From the NCBI GenBank assembly GCA_021160205.1, contig JAGHCZ010000101.1, positions 1 through 6,961 of the forward strand: a DNA stretch of 6,961 bases, in the 5' to 3' direction. Numbering within the stretch: the stretch's first letter is position 1; each line of letters begins with the position of its first letter. The notes beneath the pieces were generated by a model. It had not been told where the DNA came from. It ran no database searches and saw nothing but the letters and a program-made list of their open reading frames with translations. This document shows, one piece after another, positions 5,352 through 6,961 of this stretch. This DNA is from Nitrososphaerota archaeon (GTDB lineage: Archaea > Thermoproteota > Nitrososphaeria_A > Caldarchaeales > Wolframiiraptoraceae). Both the position numbers and the translations under genes were made by a program.

Positions 5352-5598
5352 TGCCTTTCTTGTGAATGATGTAGCCGCATTCGTTGCATATCAGCTTAAG
5401 CGTCTGCTTCTGCGTCGTCTTCGACTTCTTCTTCTGAATCGGATACTTCTGGCCTCCATATCCATGGAGCTCTCGCTCGTGGTGCCTCGCCCCCCTCGCC
5501 AAAGCCCTATCCTTACCCTTCTTATACAAAGTAACCTTATGCTGCGTGTATTTCCGGCACCGCGGACAATACGTATTAATCTTCCCCGGGATCTTCAA
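5320..5598 (-). CDS. rpl44e: Large-subunit ribosomal protein eL42 (L44e)
   Basis: A 92-residue zinc-ribbon protein of the 50S subunit, located near the E site and tRNA 3' end in archaeal and eukaryotic ribosomes. The family start MKIPGKINTYCPRC is clear. The zinc ribbon is C11-P-R-C14 paired with C71-N-E-C74. The basic central region carries HHERELHGYGGQKYPIQKKK (39-58), typical of L44e, with KTTQK (60-64). The start is TTG at 5598-5596, fixed by the conserved N-terminus. A TATA-like CTTAAATATA (5630-5621) centred about 28 bases upstream implies a leader of at most a few bases. In many archaea rpl44e precedes rps27e in one operon. Here it is on the opposite strand and divergent from it, and its 3' end overlaps the convergent aminotransferase-like gene by 32 bases. 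Confidence 0.97.
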   Translation of the reverse strand: MKIPGKINTYCPRCRKYTQHKVTLYKKGKDRALARGARHHERELHGYGGQKYPIQKKKSKTTQKQTLKLICNECGYIIHKKGIRMRKLEIVG

Positions 5599-5782
5599 TC
5601 CACCGCTCTCTTCCCCGTCTTATATTTAAGGAATATCTGGAGAGATTGAGCAGCGGATCTCCACATTTTTACCTGCAAGATAAAAAACAGAAATTACGAA
5701 TCCCCCCGGCTCCGGTTTTATCGGCGGAAATAAAGGTTAATAAGTAAATTTGTGAGAGGGCTATTTTGCTGGTGACGTTGAG
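5599..5782. promoter_or_regulatory. Divergent promoter region between rpl44e and rps27e
   Basis: These 184 bases hold no gene I can support. On the minus strand, CTTAAATATA (5630-5621) is the likely rpl44e TATA box. On the plus strand, two A/T-rich candidates lie upstream of rps27e: AAATAAAGG (5728-5736) and TTAATAAGTAAATTT (5737-5751). The latter better fits a start point near 5766-5770 with a short leader. A C/G-rich block (5702-5715) separates the two sides. No tRNA, C/D-box RNA or long hairpin was recognised. Confidence 0.5.
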
Positions 5783-5983
5783 GTGGAAGTTGAGTGGGAG
5801 AAGCTTATTCCGAAGCCTAGGTCCTGTTTTCTTCTAGTTCAGTGCAACGAATGCGGTCATAAACAGGTCGTATTTGATCACGCGAAGATCGAGGTCAAAT
5901 GCCAGGTTTGCGGCGCAGCTTTGGCCGTGCCCCGAGGAGGTAAGGCCAAGATCTTGGGAAGGGTGCTTGAAGCGCTGAGCTGA
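5783..5983 (+). CDS. rps27e: Small-subunit ribosomal protein eS27 (S27e)
   Basis: A 66-residue zinc-finger protein of the archaeal 30S subunit. FLLVQCNECGHKQVVFDHA (16-34) is the S27e core. The zinc ligands are C21, C24, C40 and C43, the last pair in KCQVCGAALAVPRGGKA (39-55). The C-terminus ILGRVLEAL is family-like. The start is GTG at 5783: an in-frame stop at 5753-5755 bounds the frame and no other start codon lies between. It is the first gene of the visible translation cluster, followed after 66 bases by aIF2-alpha. That gene has its own TATA-like box, so the two may be transcribed partly independently. Confidence 0.95.
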   Translation: MEVEWEKLIPKPRSCFLLVQCNECGHKQVVFDHAKIEVKCQVCGAALAVPRGGKAKILGRVLEALS

Positions 5984-5999
5984 GAGTATCAATTCTCAG
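5980..5999 (+). terminator. Stem-loop over the rps27e stop codon, possible attenuator or weak terminator
   Basis: CTGAGAGT (5980-5987) pairs with ATTCTCAG (5992-5999) through seven Watson-Crick pairs and one G-U pair, with a four-base loop. The stem includes the TGA stop codon (5981-5983). A short T tract (6010-6013) follows. Archaeal termination depends mainly on U tracts, and this one is short, so read-through, RNA stabilisation or processing is equally possible. Confidence 0.35.
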
Positions 6000-6016
6000 A
6001 GGTTTCCGCTTTTCAG

Positions 6017-6024
6017 TTTAAATA
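6017..6024 (+). promoter_or_regulatory. Putative TATA box of the aIF2-alpha gene
   Basis: TTTAAATA is centred about 29 bases upstream of the ATG at 6050, predicting a transcript starting about three bases before the start codon. It lies in the 66-base gap after rps27e, suggesting separate transcription of aIF2-alpha and Nop10. Confidence 0.55.
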
Positions 6025-6049
6025 CGTCCTGCTAGAATGATTCCTCGGA

Positions 6050-6838
6050 ATGTCCGAATTCGCCGAGGTTGAGGCGCCTGAAGCCGGCGACCTAGTGGTC
6101 GGGGTGGTCAAGAGAATAGAGAGATACGGCGCGTACATAGATCTCCTCGAGTATCCGGGGTGGGGAGGGCTCGTCCACATCTCAGAGATCTCGCTTAAGT
6201 GGGTTAGAAATATAAAGGATTATCTGAGGGAGAATCAGCGGGAAATATTCAAAGTTCTCAGAGTTGATAAGGCATCTAGGCAAGTGGACGTCTCTCTTCG
6301 AAGGGTCTCGCAGAAGGAGAGAGAATGGAAGATACTCGAATGGAAAAGGAAACAGAAGGTTAGAAGGATCCTAAGCATTCTTGCCGAGAGGTCGGGTAAG
6401 CCCGAAGAGGAGTTTCGAAAAAAGATAGTTGAGCCCGCTCTAAAAAGAAATCTAAGCTTATATGATGTTTTCTTAGAGGTCGTTGAAAAGGACAAGCTTC
6501 CGAAGTGGATGAGGCTCGATGAGGATGAGGCTCGCCTCTTGATCCAACTCGTCAAACAAGAGATCAAGATAAAACGAGCGACCGTGAAGAAAACGCTGTT
6601 TATGAGCGTTCCTTTGGGAAACGGCGTTGAAGTAATTAAAAAGGCGGCTGAGCGCGGTCTACAAATAGCTAGAAAAGATGGGGCTGTATCTATAACTACC
6701 GTGGGGGCTCCGAAATATCTTTTAAGGGTTGAAGCTGAGGACGAAGAAAAGGCTAAGCAGCTTATCGACAAAATTTCTTCAGAATGCATTAAAATAATTA
6801 GAGAAGCCGGAGGAAAAGCCGAGCTCATGGAAGAGTGA
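6050..6838 (+). CDS. eif2a: Translation initiation factor aIF2, alpha subunit
   Basis: A 262-residue protein of normal family length; with aIF2-beta and aIF2-gamma it delivers initiator Met-tRNA to the small subunit. The S1/OB domain spans about 11-86 (GDLVVGVVKRIERYGAYIDL at 13-32, GLVHISEIS at 40-48, VDVSLRRVS at 79-87). A helical domain runs about 88-172 (EREWKILEWKRKQKVRRIL) and the C-terminal alpha/beta domain that docks on aIF2-gamma spans about 175-258 (IKIKRATVKKT, PKYLLRVEAEDEEKAKQLI). Ser48 (TCG, 6191-6193) lies at the position of eukaryotic eIF2-alpha Ser51, but the following RRRIRS of eukaryotes reads LKWVRN. The start ATG 6050 is preceded by a TATA-like box at 6017-6024. Nop10 begins four bases after the stop, so the two are almost certainly co-transcribed. 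This gene order is conserved in archaea. Confidence 0.97.
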   Translation: MSEFAEVEAPEAGDLVVGVVKRIERYGAYIDLLEYPGWGGLVHISEISLKWVRNIKDYLRENQREIFKVLRVDKASRQVDVSLRRVSQKEREWKILEWKRKQKVRRILSILAERSGKPEEEFRKKIVEPALKRNLSLYDVFLEVVEKDKLPKWMRLDEDEARLLIQLVKQEIKIKRATVKKTLFMSVPLGNGVEVIKKAAERGLQIARKDGAVSITTVGAPKYLLRVEAEDEEKAKQLIDKISSECIKIIREAGGKAELMEE

Positions 6839-6842
6839 AAAC

Positions 6843-6961
6843 ATGCCAGGCCTGCTCAACAAATGCACGAAATGTGGGAGATATACTCTTCGAAAGGATT
6901 CGTGTCCGATCTGCGGAGCGCCTGTGAAATCGGCTCATCCTCCAAGCATTTCGCTAAAGCA
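6843..6961 (+). CDS. nop10: Ribosome biogenesis protein Nop10 (partial, cut at window end)
   Basis: Thirty-nine full codons of Nop10 are visible. It is a small subunit of H/ACA ribonucleoprotein particles, which guide pseudouridylation of rRNA together with Cbf5, Gar1 and L7Ae. The zinc ribbon is complete: C8-T-K-C11 (KCTKCGRYTL) and C21-P-I-C24 (SCPICGAPV), followed by AHPPSISLK (31-39), where archaeal Nop10 usually has HPPRFSP. The ATG at 6843 lies four bases after the aIF2-alpha stop. GTGA (6835-6838), overlapping that stop, may act as a short Shine-Dalgarno element for coupled translation. The missing part should be about 20 residues, judging from the family's usual length of about 60. 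Confidence 0.95.
   Translation, partial: MPGLLNKCTKCGRYTLRKDSCPICGAPVKSAHPPSISLK

Noticed and set aside
5278..5649. 123-codon plus-strand open frame over rpl44e
   Set aside because: It is antisense to rpl44e, which has a complete zinc ribbon; the plus-strand translation is Leu/Arg-rich noise.
6235..6828. 197-codon open frame on the minus strand across the aIF2-alpha gene
   Set aside because: It is fully antisense to an unmistakable aIF2-alpha coding region, and its translation is Ser/Phe/Leu-rich in the manner of a shadow frame, with no recognisable motif.
1..6961. CRISPR arrays, insertion sequences, attachment sites or prophage genes
   Set aside because: No regularly spaced repeats, transposase-like ORFs, long terminal inverted repeats or phage genes were found; the window is chromosomal core with ordinary intergenic gaps.

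Overview
The window is archaeal. It carries eukaryote-like information-processing genes with no bacterial counterpart (Sec61-beta, Alba, ribosomal proteins L44e and S27e, aIF2-alpha, Nop10). Genes sit behind TATA-like boxes, several start on TTG or GTG, and leaders are very short or absent. The gene set and TATA-based, largely leaderless style fit a thermophilic member of the TACK group (Thermoproteota/Korarchaeota-like). That placement is inferred from gene content only; the species cannot be named.

Layout. 1-204 (-): 5' part of a small charged helical protein, cut by the window edge. 362-649 (+): a small winged-helix regulator starting on TTG. 651-818 (-): a 55-residue Sec61-beta, easy to miss because of its size, meeting the regulator tail-to-tail with one base between stop codons. 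872-1822 (-): a beta-CASP metallo-beta-lactamase nuclease. 1933-3675 (+): a DUF2070/COG3356 membrane protein. 3719-3988 (+): Alba. 4008-5351 (+): a class III aminotransferase-fold protein. 5320-5598 (-): L44e, overlapping the aminotransferase end by 32 bases. 5783-5983 (+) S27e, 6050-6838 (+) aIF2-alpha and 6843-6961 (+, cut) Nop10 form the familiar archaeal translation cluster. No mobile elements, tRNAs, rRNAs or CRISPR arrays were seen.

How they fit together. S27e, aIF2-alpha and Nop10 serve the small ribosomal subunit, initiation and rRNA pseudouridylation. L44e normally heads this cluster on the same strand in many archaea; here it is divergent, with its own promoter. Alba is a chromatin/RNA-binding protein, the beta-CASP protein a probable nuclease, and Sec61-beta part of the translocon.

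The most unusual item is the aminotransferase homologue just downstream of Alba. Its open reading frame is intact and most of the fold's landmark motifs remain, but the position of the Schiff-base lysine reads alanine (residue 288). The Thr that normally contacts the cofactor phosphate and the adjacent GNP motif are also replaced. It looks like a maintained pseudoenzyme, or an enzyme with changed chemistry, rather than a standard aminotransferase.
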